NCBI GenBank assembly: GCA_000155695.1
Contig: DS990593.1
Span: forward strand, 1-40,110
DNA length: 40,110 bases
Origin: Verrucomicrobiia bacterium DG1235
Lineage (GTDB): Bacteria > Verrucomicrobiota > Verrucomicrobiia > Opitutales > Opitutaceae
Direction of reading: 5' to 3'
The notes under the pieces were generated by a model that had not been told where the DNA came from, made no database searches, and was given only the letters and a program-made list of their open reading frames with translations. The translations under genes and the position numbers were made by a program. Positions 19,575-29,163 of this stretch are shown here, one piece after another; positions within the stretch are counted from its first letter, which is position 1; each line of letters opens with the position of its first letter.

Positions 19575-21473
19575 CTATCGAATTTTGATGCGAAAGAATC
19601 CTGCCGGATGTCCTTCGGGGATTTCGAAGGTCGTTTCTCCGCCGTCGCCAAGCGTTTCTGTTCCTAAGTCAGTCCAGTCTCCGATTTCGAGCAGTTCTCT
19701 GAATTGGAGCGTATAGCGAAGGTTTGGAATGGTTTTGAACTTGATTTGGCGTTCGCCGGCGTCGCTCGCAAATCCGATGGGATTTGGAGAGAGTAGGGCC
19801 TGGCTGTGAAGGATTGTCCGTTGAAGGGCTGCAGGCGCGGAGAGCTTCCCGGATCCCCATTCAGGTGCAGGAGTCTGGTCGGTGATATCGTCGATGGTGG
19901 CCGTGGAGCGTAGGATGTCTTTCGCTTCTGTTGCTGAAAGCTGCGGATCGATCTGGAGCATGAGAGCGATCAATCCAGTGGTTAGTGCTGCGGCAGCTTG
20001 GTTTTCCTGTGCGATGCCGTAGCGGCCAGATCCTTCTTTGATGAGGTTTGCCGGTGATTCACTGAGGTAGGACGTGCTGGGGTAAGGTCCAAAAATTCCT
20101 CCGCCGGGAACCGTGAAATCGACGACATCTCGCTGGTCGAATGTCTGACCTCGATTCGCGTTTGTAAGGAGGTTTCCGGGCGTTCCGCTCGCTGGATCGT
20201 CGGCTCTGTTTTGATCTTCGAGATTCGTCCAGCTCGCTCCGTTTGCGTAGCCGTTCACTACAATGGCATTTGCGCTCGAGGCGGCGTCCGATACGGTTCC
20301 GTCGCCGAGGAAATTCGCGAATTCGCTAGGATTGGTTCCTGTGCGAGGGTTCGAGCTGAGGGTATCTTGAAAGGGTAGGGATTCCTTGGCGCTAGGATCG
20401 AGTGTCAGAGTAATTGAATACCTGCCACTAGCTCCTTGTAGAAGGAGAAGGATCTCTTTCTGACCATTGTTGGCTCGATGAAGGTCGAACTCATCGCTTC
20501 GGTGGAAGAGGGAGATGATTCCCGGCTCGCTTTGGTCGTCGAAGAAGGAACCCGCGCTCACAGCGGGTCCATAGGGACCGTAGTTAGTGTTTGAGGGGGT
20601 AGTGATGGAGACTTTGAGATTGGGGGTTGGGTCTCCGGACGAGTCTGCGTTTGGATACCAGAGATCCATGAAAAGTGACGATTCTTGTCTCTTGTCGATT
20701 TGCAGGCTAATCGTCTCTCCCGGTGAAATAGAGCCCAGCGAGTGGTTCGTTATTCCTTGCGAGTCACCGGTGCTGGTAACGAAAACGAGTCTTGGACGGT
20801 TTGCGCCCGAGTAGGAGTCGATCAGCTCGCTCGCTCGACTTTTTCCGTCGGTAGGGCCTTCCAGTCTTCTGCTGTTGACGAAGACCACCGCAGGCATGGC
20901 TAGCTCTTGCGCTTTGAGGATGACGAATTCGATAGCGGGGTAGAGGGAGGTCGGATTGTTCAGTTCCGCACTGTCGTCTTCCGGCAAGCCGAGGAAGGTG
21001 GATTTGACGACAATCAGAGTTGCCTTGGGCGCTAGCCCCTGGAATTGACTGAACTCTGATTCGTTTGGCTTGCCTGCTGCGAGACCGGCAAGGGCCGTAG
21101 AGCTTCCAAAACTGTCATAGAAGGAAAGATGGATTTGGGATTCGAGAGCGGTATTGATCTCAGATTCTGAATACACGGTGCCCCGTCCGATGGGATTGTT
21201 GAGAGTATTTGACCCAGAGTCGTCTCCAAGATCGAAAGCGTAGGCTATGCGGGTGGAACCATCCGGATGTCGAAAATCGGCCAATTCGTAGTCGATTCCT
21301 TCGTCGATTATCGCGATTGCGACTCCTTCGCCATTAAGCCCGTACTCTTCAACATTTTCATCTATATCGAGTAGCGTGGTGATCAATGGTGTTTGGGCGC
21401 TTGTAGTCGCTATGAACACTGCGATCTTTATACAGAAAAGTGTAACTGTTAGGAATATTCTGAAGTATGGCAT
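19575..21473 (-). CDS. Secreted subtilase-fold protein lacking the catalytic triad (pseudopeptidase)
   Basis: A 632-aa protein with a signal peptide (cleavage near TSAQ, ~27). The subtilisin (S8) layout is clear: VAIAIIDEGID carries the usual Asp (D57); FGSSTALAGLAAG (123-134) sits where GHGTHVAGIAAG should be, with both histidines replaced; VFVTSTGDSQG (231-240) replaces the oxyanion AGNSG region, with Asp for Asn; and AQENQAAAALTTGLIALMLQ (488-507) replaces GTSMAAPHVAG with no serine. The DPQLSATEAKDILRSTA helix then follows as in S8 enzymes. The C-terminal domain (about 575-632, YTLQFRELLEIGDWTDLG) resembles short beta-rich tails common on verrucomicrobial secreted proteins. It is therefore probably a non-catalytic relative used for binding. 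Confidence 0.8.
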   Translation of the reverse strand: MPYFRIFLTVTLFCIKIAVFIATTSAQTPLITTLLDIDENVEEYGLNGEGVAIAIIDEGIDYELADFRHPDGSTRIAYAFDLGDDSGSNTLNNPIGRGTVYSESEINTALESQIHLSFYDSFGSSTALAGLAAGKPNESEFSQFQGLAPKATLIVVKSTFLGLPEDDSAELNNPTSLYPAIEFVILKAQELAMPAVVFVNSRRLEGPTDGKSRASELIDSYSGANRPRLVFVTSTGDSQGITNHSLGSISPGETISLQIDKRQESSLFMDLWYPNADSSGDPTPNLKVSITTPSNTNYGPYGPAVSAGSFFDDQSEPGIISLFHRSDEFDLHRANNGQKEILLLLQGASGRYSITLTLDPSAKESLPFQDTLSSNPRTGTNPSEFANFLGDGTVSDAASSANAIVVNGYANGASWTNLEDQNRADDPASGTPGNLLTNANRGQTFDQRDVVDFTVPGGGIFGPYPSTSYLSESPANLIKEGSGRYGIAQENQAAAALTTGLIALMLQIDPQLSATEAKDILRSTATIDDITDQTPAPEWGSGKLSAPAALQRTILHSQALLSPNPIGFASDAGERQIKFKTIPNLRYTLQFRELLEIGDWTDLGTETLGDGGETTFEIPEGHPAGFFRIKIR

Positions 21474-21798
21474 GCGAGGAAAGTCGTCGTTTCTACGGTG
21501 AATTAGGCGCCGGAGCGATTTGTAGAATCCAAGGGGTTTTTATGTAGGTGAAATTTGGACTAGTTCAAGGTTCGCTCGCGTGAAAACGAATTCATCCGTT
21601 CACCGGAAGTCTAATAAGGATGTAGCCAATATATAGAAGTTTTCTTTGGGTTTATGCACACAAAAGCGTCGCCCGATATAATTTATCAGACGACGATTTT
21701 GAATGACTTTTGAAGCTCAGATTTTCTCTATGAGAAAGGCTATATAGTATAGCAAGTTACTGAGTCATCTTCTGGATTTAATATCAGTATTAAGCTGA
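21474..21798. other. AT-rich intergenic region, with weak hairpin
   Basis: 325 bases between two minus-strand genes; no coding sequence seen. A possible hairpin lies at 21662-21699: AAAAGCGTCG against CGACGATTTT, with an inner GATA/TATC pairing. It has T/A-rich flanks and could end transcription of the 21799-22398 gene. The promoter of the subtilase-like gene must also be here but is not recognisable. Confidence 0.4.
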
Positions 21799-22398
21799 TT
21801 ATGCAGACTTCGCTGATCGGCGAATTGCGCGAGTGCGGGAAGCTGTCATAAGTACCGCAATGCTAAATCCGAGTAGCGTCAGGGTGGTGCCGCCATCAGG
21901 TACTGCTATTCTTGGAAGAATAGAGGAGAGTGTAGCGGAGTAGTTTTTCGCTGTTTCTGTTCCTGAGTCATCGCGTGTTCCGGAGAAGCTCCAAGAGAAG
22001 GCAGTGTCGTCAAATCCAGCTAGGGATCCGATACCTTTTCCTCCGATGTTCAGAGTCGTGAAGTCCCCGTTTACCATGTAGTTAGCGTACTGAATGGTTT
22101 GGAGAACGAAGCTGAATCCACCGACAGTTACAAGTGGATTGATGCTACCTCCGAATGGATTGTAGATGAAATCCGCATGATCAATCTCAAGGCTAATCAG
22201 ACCAGTGAGGTCACCTGTAGCGTTGTTCACCTTTCCGTCCGGAGTCGCGTCGAAGCTAACTTCGGTTCCGGTGTTCATCGTGAAAGCAGCGACGTCATTG
22301 TATAGTAGCGTTCCGTCGATGGGAATCGCGAAAGACGAAGTAGCAAGCGCGGTGAACGCAGTTAGAGCAGCAAGTGGTTTCAGGCTCAGTATTTTCAT
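21799..22398 (-). CDS. Secreted protein with VPDxG-type CTERM (exosortase) sorting signal
   Basis: A 199-aa protein with an N-terminal signal peptide (cleavage near SSFAIP), a beta-rich body of about 130 residues, and a C-terminal tripartite tail: VPDGG, a hydrophobic helix (TLTLLGFSIAVLMTAS) and a basic end (RTRAIRRSAKSA). This is the layout of PEP-CTERM-like signals, in the VPD(S/G)G variant seen in Verrucomicrobia, which are cut by an exosortase and linked to exopolysaccharide and the cell surface. The body is of unknown function. No exosortase gene is in the window. A sigma54-like promoter lies about 100 bases upstream. Confidence 0.85.
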   Translation of the reverse strand: MKILSLKPLAALTAFTALATSSFAIPIDGTLLYNDVAAFTMNTGTEVSFDATPDGKVNNATGDLTGLISLEIDHADFIYNPFGGSINPLVTVGGFSFVLQTIQYANYMVNGDFTTLNIGGKGIGSLAGFDDTAFSWSFSGTRDDSGTETAKNYSATLSSILPRIAVPDGGTTLTLLGFSIAVLMTASRTRAIRRSAKSA

Positions 22399-22497
22399 AG
22401 TTGGTCAGTTTATATAAAAGCGTTGGTGTGCTTTTTTTGAAGCGGTAATGGACGATAAGACTTTATTTTCCGCCCGCGTTGTTGGTTCGCTGTTGTT

Positions 22498-22515
22498 TTG
22501 CAGGTATTTTGCCAA
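22498..22515 (-). promoter_or_regulatory. Sigma54-like -24/-12 promoter for the CTERM protein gene
   Basis: On the minus strand TTGGCA and TGCA are spaced so that the GG and GC dinucleotides are separated by exactly 10 bases, as required for RpoN. The match to YTGGCACGNNNNTTGCW is partial (CACG replaced by CAAA, first T of the -12 box replaced by C). Transcription would begin about 90 bases before the ATG at 22398. RpoN control of CTERM protein genes is known in some other phyla. Confidence 0.4.
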
Positions 22516-23153
22516 TGGCAATGATATTTAATGATTTTTTTAAATTTTATTTCAGAGTATTAATTTACGGGTTTTTTTATGAGTGTATCTACGTAAAGAA
22601 GCGGTCAGAATAAAAGTATGTATATAGAGGGTTGTGTTTTGTGATTAGGAATTTGGGTTCTTTTGTGACGGCATTTAGAGTTTTTTCGGATTTTTTGTTA
22701 AAATTTGTTCCACCCTAAGAAATCATGACAAGTGAGCGACGCTATTGAATTTGTAATCTAGACCGCTGTCGGTTTTTGAGCTGGTCTGTTCATTTTCGCA
22801 CAAGTGGGACTCATGTGCATCGGTTGAATTTGAGCTTCAGCTTTGGAAGGGTGAGGATCGATCGCTTGCTTCAATGTTCAATTCGGTAGCGCCACGAACA
22901 TTTGGATACGGTCCCTTTCGCGTTTTATCAGTAAAACTCCGTAGCTCAGCTGAAGCGCTCTCAAGCTGCGAGTTGTTGGTCGATGGAGCTTTCGGGGGAC
23001 TGCGAAGATTTGAGGAAAGGAAACAAGGGTTTCATCTTGCATACACAACGTGTCCGTCTCGCTGAATCCGTTATTTGGATACTTATAAATTCGTTGTTGC
23101 TGACAAATTTCTGCTTGTTATCTGAAAACCCTACACGTATTGGGTTAGGTGTC
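22516..23153. other. Long intergenic region between divergent genes, no convincing gene
   Basis: About 640 bases; the left part (22540-22720) is strongly AT-rich. An inverted repeat TTTACG (22564-22569) / CGTAAA (22592-22597), 50-80 bases upstream of the sigma54-like promoter, would be a suitable position for an activator site, but this is speculative. The short open frames here look non-coding, including the in-frame extension of the SDR gene. Confidence 0.4.
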
Positions 23154-23927
23154 ATGGACAAGATTATCCCACTTTTCTCTCTCAACGAAAAAGTTGCCCT
23201 CATCACAGGGGGATATCGTGGTTTGGGCGCGGAGATCGCGCGAGCGCTGGCCGAGGCGGGAGCGGTTGTTTATCTGAACGGGCGCAGTTCGGAAAGGGTA
23301 GAAGAGAGCGTGAAGGCTTTTCGAGCGGAGGGTTTGGATGCTCACTCTGCGGTATTCGACGTCACTGACGAAGAGGCTTCAGCCGCGGCGGTCGATGCGA
23401 TTGTGGAATCGCGCGGGCACATTGACATCTTAGTGAACAATGCCGGCATTCAGCGTCGCAGTCCATTGGTGGACATGGCTCTCGAGGATTTTAAGGCGGT
23501 GATCGATACGAATCTCACTGCTGCCTTCATTCTCGGCAAGGCGGTAGCCTCGCACATGATTAAGCAGGAGTCGGGCAAGATCATCAACATTTGCTCGCTC
23601 ATGAGTGATTTGGCGCGTCCGACGATTGCCAATTACGCCGCTGCGAAGGGCGGCATTCGTATGTTGACCCGCTCCATGGCGGGCGAATGGGCGTCTCACA
23701 ATATCCAGGCGAATGGCATTGGACCTGGTTATTTCGAGACCGAAATGACGCAAGTGCTTCGCGACAACCCTGAGTTTGACTCTTGGCTGAAGGGGCGCAC
23801 TCCAAGCGGTCGCTGGGGCAAGCCCGAGGATCTCAAGGGACTTGCTGTGTTTTTGGCATCTCCGGCATCAAACTACGTGAACGGGCAGCTGATTTACATC
23901 GACGGTGGATTGACTGCTGTGGTTTAG
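23154..23927 (+). CDS. SDR-family oxidoreductase, gluconate 5-dehydrogenase-like
   Basis: A 257-aa short-chain dehydrogenase starting at the ATG 23154; an in-frame extension upstream is not conserved in the family. It has an N-terminal nucleotide-binding motif TGGYRGLG, NNAGIQRR, a catalytic serine in NICSLMSDL and YAAAKG (YxxxK). The segments MLTRSMAGEWA, NIQANGIGPGYFETEMT and RWGKPEDLKG match gluconate 5-dehydrogenase/IdnO and KduD-like enzymes. It probably interconverts a keto sugar acid and its alcohol with NAD(P). It stands upstream of a sugar transporter; substrates related to fucose or uronic acid catabolism are possible but unproven. Confidence 0.88.
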   Translation: MDKIIPLFSLNEKVALITGGYRGLGAEIARALAEAGAVVYLNGRSSERVEESVKAFRAEGLDAHSAVFDVTDEEASAAAVDAIVESRGHIDILVNNAGIQRRSPLVDMALEDFKAVIDTNLTAAFILGKAVASHMIKQESGKIINICSLMSDLARPTIANYAAAKGGIRMLTRSMAGEWASHNIQANGIGPGYFETEMTQVLRDNPEFDSWLKGRTPSGRWGKPEDLKGLAVFLASPASNYVNGQLIYIDGGLTAVV

Positions 23928-24040
23928 CTCTTGGTCTACCTAGGCGGTCGATTTGATGGCCGAGGCTTTCGGGCGCTGTTTTTCTAACATTTGAAAGCGG
24001 GAGATCCTGTTGTTCGGTGTTGTTACTCGACGGTAGACGG

Positions 24041-24078
24041 TGACAAGGCTGCAAGATTCTGTTGCAGCCCTGTTGTCA
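24041..24078 (+). other. Large hairpin between SDR and transporter genes
   Basis: TGACAA + GGCTGCAA pair with TTGCAGCC + TTGTCA around a 7-base loop, with a CTG bulge on the right arm. This gives 14 paired bases without a T-tract. It may be a terminator of another kind, an operator or an mRNA processing structure. Confidence 0.45.
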
Positions 24079-24186
24079 GAAATCCAGTTCTGGCCCCCGC
24101 TGGCTTAGACTCAGTCCGCTGAATCTGGCATCAGCAAACTCTAACCCAACCCCATCTAGCCTTTTTTCGAAGGCACACATGTACCT

Positions 24187-25674
24187 ATGAGCGATATTTC
24201 CCCAACTCCGCCTAGTTCGGCTTCCTCTGAATCCTCTGATTCGGGTAAGCTGGGATTCCTGGAAAAATTTGGATTTGGAGTGGGAGACCTTGCCTCGAAT
24301 CTCCTCTTCCAGACCTTTAACATGTTTCTGCTTTTCTTCTACACCGATGTGGTGGGCTTGAGCGCAGGATCTGTCTTTTGGATATTTCTGGTGGCCAAGA
24401 TTTGGGATATGGTGAACGACCCGATGATGGGCGCTATTGCCGACCGGACGCATTCCCGCTGGGGCAGGTACCGACCGTATATTTTTGCCCTGGCGATTCC
24501 CTATGGTATCAGCGCCTTTCTACTTTTCACGGTTCCTGATATTTCGGATACGGCTAAGGTCTTCTACTGCGGGGCGACTTACATCTTCGCTACGATGATG
24601 TACACGGGTGTAAACATCCCGTATTGTGCCTTGATGGGTGTAATCACGCCCGATATCCAGGAACGTACCAGTGTTTCGCAGTATCGATTCTTCATGGCGT
24701 TCGCTGGTGGATGGCTCATCAATACCTTTACGCTTCCGCTTGTGCGTCTTTTTGGCGACGACAAGACTTCTCCTACCTTTAACGAGGAGGTAGGCTACGA
24801 TCCAGTCTCTGGATACCCGACAGCGATGATCGTTTTCGGGACTCTGGCGGTGTTGCTCTTTTTCATGACCTTTTTTACGACCAAGGAGCGTGTGGCTCCG
24901 GTGACCAAGGTAAAGTCGCCTTTTAGCCAGGACGTGAAGGACTTGGTCGGAAACTTCCCGTGGCTTATCTTGTTTATTTCCGCGGTGCTGAATCTTGCCA
25001 ACGTCGCAGTTCGCAATGGAGCGATGTTGTATTTCTTAAACTACTACGTCGTCGATTCGGCTCGCTCGCTGTTTTCGGTCAACTTTGGATTCTTCGAGCT
25101 GGAAGTGACTCGCACCGTGCTTTTCATGTCGATTGGGGCCTTGGCCACGATGATCGGCGTGCTTCCGACTCAGTACCTCGTCAAGCGTTTCGAGAAGCGG
25201 ACGCTGTACATTATTTTCATGGTGACGCAGGGCTTATCCTACATCGCGATCTATTTCGTACCCGGAGAAAACTACAGCTTAATTCTCACTCTTCACATCG
25301 TAGGAATGTTTCTCGCGGGCCCCGGACCTGTGATTGTCTTCTCGATGTATGCGGACGTGGCGGACTACTCTGAGTGGAAGACGAATCGTAGGGCGACCGG
25401 CTTGATCATCGCTACCATACTGTTTGCGATCAAGGGCGGTCTTTGGATCGGAGCCCAGTTTAATTCGTTGGTTCTCTGGATCGTCGACTACTCGAAGGAC
25501 ACCGCTGCGGCGACGCCAGAGGTAGTGCACGCGATATCTCTTTTGTTTACCTGGGCGCCGGGAATTCTGGCGGCGGTGGCCGGGCTGATTTTGCTCAAGT
25601 ACACGGTGAGCGATTCGATGATGAGAAAAATCGAGATCGATCTGCAGGAGCGCAAAGCGGCGGCCGAGGGTTGA
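24187..25674 (+). CDS. GPH-family (MelB-like) sugar:cation symporter
   Basis: A 495-aa inner-membrane transporter with about 12 hydrophobic segments after a short Ser-rich cytoplasmic N-terminus. The GPH hallmark WDMVNDPMMGAIADRTHSRWGR (about 76-97) is present, together with MMYTGVNIPYCALMGVITPD and YRFFMAFAGG, both typical of the family. It would import a mono- or oligosaccharide with Na+ or H+. Its position between a gluconate-dehydrogenase-like SDR and an aldo/keto reductase plus GH95 suggests uptake of a sugar released by the fucosidase. It ends in a strong terminator. Confidence 0.92.
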   Translation: MSDISPTPPSSASSESSDSGKLGFLEKFGFGVGDLASNLLFQTFNMFLLFFYTDVVGLSAGSVFWIFLVAKIWDMVNDPMMGAIADRTHSRWGRYRPYIFALAIPYGISAFLLFTVPDISDTAKVFYCGATYIFATMMYTGVNIPYCALMGVITPDIQERTSVSQYRFFMAFAGGWLINTFTLPLVRLFGDDKTSPTFNEEVGYDPVSGYPTAMIVFGTLAVLLFFMTFFTTKERVAPVTKVKSPFSQDVKDLVGNFPWLILFISAVLNLANVAVRNGAMLYFLNYYVVDSARSLFSVNFGFFELEVTRTVLFMSIGALATMIGVLPTQYLVKRFEKRTLYIIFMVTQGLSYIAIYFVPGENYSLILTLHIVGMFLAGPGPVIVFSMYADVADYSEWKTNRRATGLIIATILFAIKGGLWIGAQFNSLVLWIVDYSKDTAAATPEVVHAISLLFTWAPGILAAVAGLILLKYTVSDSMMRKIEIDLQERKAAAEG

Positions 25675-25722
25675 TTTCCTCCGCTTCGGACTTCGCGCTC
25701 TACAGGAAGTCTACACTTTCCG

Positions 25723-25753
25723 GCGGCCTCGTCTTGCGATGGGGCCGCTTTTT
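25723..25753 (+). terminator. Rho-independent terminator after the transporter gene
   Basis: GCGGCCTCGTC and GATGGGGCCGC form an 11-bp stem (with two G-U pairs) around TTGC, followed by TTTTT. It ends 17 bases before the next gene, so the aldo/keto reductase is served by readthrough or its own promoter. Confidence 0.85.
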
Positions 25754-25770
25754 CGTGTATTCGGAAAATC

Positions 25771-26607
25771 ATGATGCACTATAGTCTGCCTGATGGATCT
25801 CTCATGCCTATGCTGGGGCTCGGTACTTATGACTTGAGAGGAGCGGAAGGCGCGGCATCGGTGAGAACGGCGATCGAGCTTGGCTACAGGCACGTAGACA
25901 CTGCGGCGACCTATGAGAACGAGGAAGCGGTGGGAGAGGGGATTCGGTCTTCGAAGGTGGCTCGAGATCAGATTTTTCTGACCACGAAAGTAGATCGGGC
26001 AAACCTCAGGACGTCGGATTTCATTGGGTCCGCGGAGGCGAGTTTGGCCGCTTTGGGCTGCGACTATGTCGATCTTCTGTTGGTCCACTGGCCAAATGCT
26101 GAAATCCCGATCGAAGAAACGCTCGCCGGAGCCAGTGAATTGGTTGCCGCAGGCAAGACGCGCTTCATCGGCGTATCCAATTTTACACGACCGCGTCTTA
26201 AGGCTTTGTTGAAAGCATCCGATCTTCCCCTTGTCACCAATCAAGTGGAGTATCACGCTCACCTGAATCAAAGGGGCTTGCTGCGGCTCTGTGAGGAGAA
26301 TGGGGTGCTGCTCACAGCCTATTCGCCCTTGGGTCAAGGAAGCGTGCTCAAGGACGAGACGATTTGCGATATAGCGAAACGTATAGGCCGTAGCCCGGCT
26401 CAAGTGGCGTTGCGGTGGTTGTTGCAGAAAGGCGTAGCGGTTATTCCGAAGTCGAGCTCGGCGGCTCGCATGCGTGAGAACCTAGGGATGCTCGACTTCG
26501 AACTCGATCGCGTGGAGATGGAGCGAATCGAATCGATAGGGGTTTGCAATCGGGTGATTGACTGGTGGCCGGGCACCTTCGAAGAGGATCCCGACGTTTT
26601 CGCTTAG
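25771..26607 (+). CDS. Aldo/keto reductase (AKR5-like, 2,5-diketo-D-gluconate reductase type)
   Basis: A 278-aa cytoplasmic NAD(P)H-dependent reductase. The AKR tetrad is complete and canonically spaced: D43 and Y48 in RHVDTAATYEN, K73 in LTTKVD and H106 in LLVHWP. Also present are GVSNF, NQVEYHAHL and IPKSS for cofactor and substrate binding. Length and motifs match the AKR5 group, which includes 2,5-diketogluconate reductases; the actual substrate is not predictable. Two in-frame ATGs (25771, 25774) are possible starts. It is followed by the GH95 gene on the same strand. Confidence 0.92.
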   Translation: MMHYSLPDGSLMPMLGLGTYDLRGAEGAASVRTAIELGYRHVDTAATYENEEAVGEGIRSSKVARDQIFLTTKVDRANLRTSDFIGSAEASLAALGCDYVDLLLVHWPNAEIPIEETLAGASELVAAGKTRFIGVSNFTRPRLKALLKASDLPLVTNQVEYHAHLNQRGLLRLCEENGVLLTAYSPLGQGSVLKDETICDIAKRIGRSPAQVALRWLLQKGVAVIPKSSSAARMRENLGMLDFELDRVEMERIESIGVCNRVIDWWPGTFEEDPDVFA

Positions 26608-26727
26608 ACTGACCGTCAGAAAACGAAAGCCGTTTCCAAATTTGGGATTTATCGATCAATCAAATTGTGCTTGGTTGCCTGAGCTCCCAAACGAATCGAC
26701 CCTAAGAAAGATGGTCCTCCTTTTTCC

Positions 26728-29130
26728 ATGATCCCTTTATTTTCCCGAATTTCCGCTGCTGCCGTGCTTGGGCTCGGTCTCTCTGCCGCTACGGCTCAAA
26801 CGCCTGAGCGAAGTGTTTGGTTCGACTCAGCGGGCGCTTCGCTCACTGAATCCATCCCTCTGGGAAATGGTCGTCTGGGGGCCTCGTTCTTTGGAATGGT
26901 CGAGGAGGAGACCGTAATCCTCAATGAGAGCGGGATGTGGTCGGGCTCGCCGCAGGAGGCGGATCGAATGGATGCGCACAAGGCGCTTCCTGAGATTAAG
27001 CGATTGTTGCTCGAAGGCAGGAATGCCGAGGCTGAGGCCTTGGTTAACGCTAATTTCACCTGCGCGGGACGAGGGTCAGGCTATGGAGGCGGGGCGAACG
27101 ATCCCTATGGTTCCTATCAGATTCTTGCTAAGCTACACATAGTTGATCGTAGCGAATCTTCGGATACAGTAGTGAAGAACTATCGCCGAGAGCTTGATCT
27201 GGCGACTGCGACTTATCGTCACTCTTTCGAGCGAGGTGGGGTTGGCTACATCCGTGAATCGTTTGCAAGTCGTCCAGACGAGGCGCTTGTTGTTCGATTC
27301 ACCGCGAGCGAAGCCGGTGGACTGGATTTGGATTTTTCGCTTTCGCGCGAGGAGCGGATGCAGGTTGAACCTCTGGGGGCTGACGCTCTTTTGATGACGG
27401 GGCAATTGAATGATGGATACGGTGGCGAGGATGGGGTCCGCTATGCCGGGGTTTTGAAGGCCTCGGCACGTGGGGGCGAGGTTCGCAGCGAGGAGGGACG
27501 GCTCGAAGTGAGAGGAGCTGACGAGGTGATTGTTTATTTCACTACGGCGAATGACATTGCTAAACGTAGCTTCGCGGGTCGGATGGTTGAGGATCCGATC
27601 GCGACGGCGAAGCTGGATCTGGCGGGTGTGGAATCGTATTCCTTTGAGGAGTTGAAGAGGCGTCATGTAGCGGCGTTTCGGGAGTATTACGGACGCGTAT
27701 CGCTTCAACTTGGATCAGAAGAGCTTGCCGCGAGTCGAGCGAAGGTGGCGACGCCACAGCGTTTGGTGGACCACTGGGAGGGCGTCGACGATCCTGATCT
27801 AGCGGCCCTGTATTTCGATTTCGGTCGCTATCTCTTGATATCCTCCTCCCGCCCCGGCGGTCAGCCCGCGAATTTGCAGGGAATCTGGTCGGATACGATT
27901 CAGACGCCGTGGAATGGGGATTGGCACGCGAACATAAACGTGCAGATGAATTATTGGCCGGCGGAGCTTTGCAATCTCAGCGAATTGCACGAGCCAATGT
28001 TCAAGCTCATCGAGTCTCTGGTCGAGCCGGGCCGGAAGACGGCGAAGGCTTACTATGACGCGGAAGGATGGGTTTCGTTTTTATTGGCGAATCCGTGGGG
28101 ATTCACCTCGCCAGGGGAGTCTGCGAGTTGGGGGTCGACGGTTTCTTGCTCGGCCTGGCTTTGCCAGCACCTGTGGGATCATTATCTGTTTACGAAGGAC
28201 GAAGCCTTTTTGCGCTGGGCGTATCCGATTCTTAAGGACTCTGCTGTTTTCTACTCTCAAATGCTGATGGAAGATACGAGGACGGGCTGGCTAGTGACCT
28301 GTCCGTCTAATTCTCCCGAGAGCGCGTTTAAGCTGGCGAATGGAGAGACGGTTCACGTGAGTATGGGACCGACGATTGACCAGCAATTGCTCCGTTATCT
28401 TTTTGGGGCGTGTATCGAGGCAGCGGAAATTCTGGGGCAGGATCCGGAATTCGCGGCGGAGCTTGCGGAAAAATCGGCTCGTCTGGCTCCGACGCAAATT
28501 GGCTCTGATGGGCGCGTGATGGAATGGCTGGAGGAGTACGAGGAGGTTGATCCGCATCATCGCCATATTTCGCATTTGTGGGGATTGTATCCAGGGAACG
28601 AGATACATCCGGAGACGACTCCGCAGCTAGCGGCTGCTGCTCGCAAGACACTTGAACGTCGCGGCGATGGGGGAACGGGCTGGAGTCTCGCCCACAAGCT
28701 CAATCTCTGGGCGCGGCTTGGCGACGGTGACCGTGTTCACAAGCTTATGCGCGCATTGCTTAAGCCGGCAGATGTTAAGACGCCGGAGTTCAATTTTAGC
28801 GGAGGAACGTATCCGAATCTTTACGACGCGCACCCGCCATTTCAGATTGACGGGAATTTCGGGGGAACGGCAGCGATCGCAGAGTCGCTTTTGCAGAGCG
28901 ACGGGAAGCGGATCGTGCTTCTCCCCGCTTTACCGAGCGAATGGAAGGAAGGTTATGTAAGCGGACTGCGTGCGAGGGGAGGATTTGAAGTTTCTCTCAT
29001 CTGGTCTGAGGGGATGTTGAAGCAAGCTGAAGTTAGGAGCGACTTTTCGGGAGAGGTTGAAGCTCTTTACGGGTCTGAAAGTCGGAGCTTGGTTTTTGCT
29101 GCTGGTGAAACGAAGCTGCTGGAGTTTTAG
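26728..29130 (+). CDS. GH95 alpha-L-fucosidase
   Basis: An 800-aa secreted glycoside hydrolase of full family length; signal peptide 1-23 (ending AATAQ). The N-terminal beta domain carries IPLGNGRLG and NESGMWSG, and the (alpha/alpha)6 catalytic domain carries ANLQGIWSD and [15 protein letters not shown]. The residues corresponding to the Bifidobacterium AfcA active site are present: N402 and N404, E531 in SNSPESAF and D708 in FQIDGNFGG. His400, just before the Asn pair, matches fucosidases rather than the alpha-L-galactosidase members that have Thr there. It cleaves terminal alpha-1,2-linked L-fucose by inversion. Probably periplasmic or surface, feeding the transporter upstream. Confidence 0.94.
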   Translation: MIPLFSRISAAAVLGLGLSAATAQTPERSVWFDSAGASLTESIPLGNGRLGASFFGMVEEETVILNESGMWSGSPQEADRMDAHKALPEIKRLLLEGRNAEAEALVNANFTCAGRGSGYGGGANDPYGSYQILAKLHIVDRSESSDTVVKNYRRELDLATATYRHSFERGGVGYIRESFASRPDEALVVRFTASEAGGLDLDFSLSREERMQVEPLGADALLMTGQLNDGYGGEDGVRYAGVLKASARGGEVRSEEGRLEVRGADEVIVYFTTANDIAKRSFAGRMVEDPIATAKLDLAGVESYSFEELKRRHVAAFREYYGRVSLQLGSEELAASRAKVATPQRLVDHWEGVDDPDLAALYFDFGRYLLISSSRPGGQPANLQGIWSDTIQTPWNGDWHANINVQMNYWPAELCNLSELHEPMFKLIESLVEPGRKTAKAYYDAEGWVSFLLANPWGFTSPGESASWGSTVSCSAWLCQHLWDHYLFTKDEAFLRWAYPILKDSAVFYSQMLMEDTRTGWLVTCPSNSPESAFKLANGETVHVSMGPTIDQQLLRYLFGACIEAAEILGQDPEFAAELAEKSARLAPTQIGSDGRVMEWLEEYEEVDPHHRHISHLWGLYPGNEIHPETTPQLAAAARKTLERRGDGGTGWSLAHKLNLWARLGDGDRVHKLMRALLKPADVKTPEFNFSGGTYPNLYDAHPPFQIDGNFGGTAAIAESLLQSDGKRIVLLPALPSEWKEGYVSGLRARGGFEVSLIWSEGMLKQAEVRSDFSGEVEALYGSESRSLVFAAGETKLLEF

Positions 29131-29163
29131 GAATCGAGCTTTCCTGTAGGGATCGAGTGAATA

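Noticed and set aside
22874-23065. 63-aa plus-strand open frame in the intergenic region
   Set aside because: No RBS or known motif; overlaps the non-coding upstream part of the SDR gene.
22983-23153. N-terminal extension of the SDR gene
   Set aside because: The family starts just before the Rossmann motif; the upstream part has no conserved residues and the ATG at 23154 has a reasonable position.
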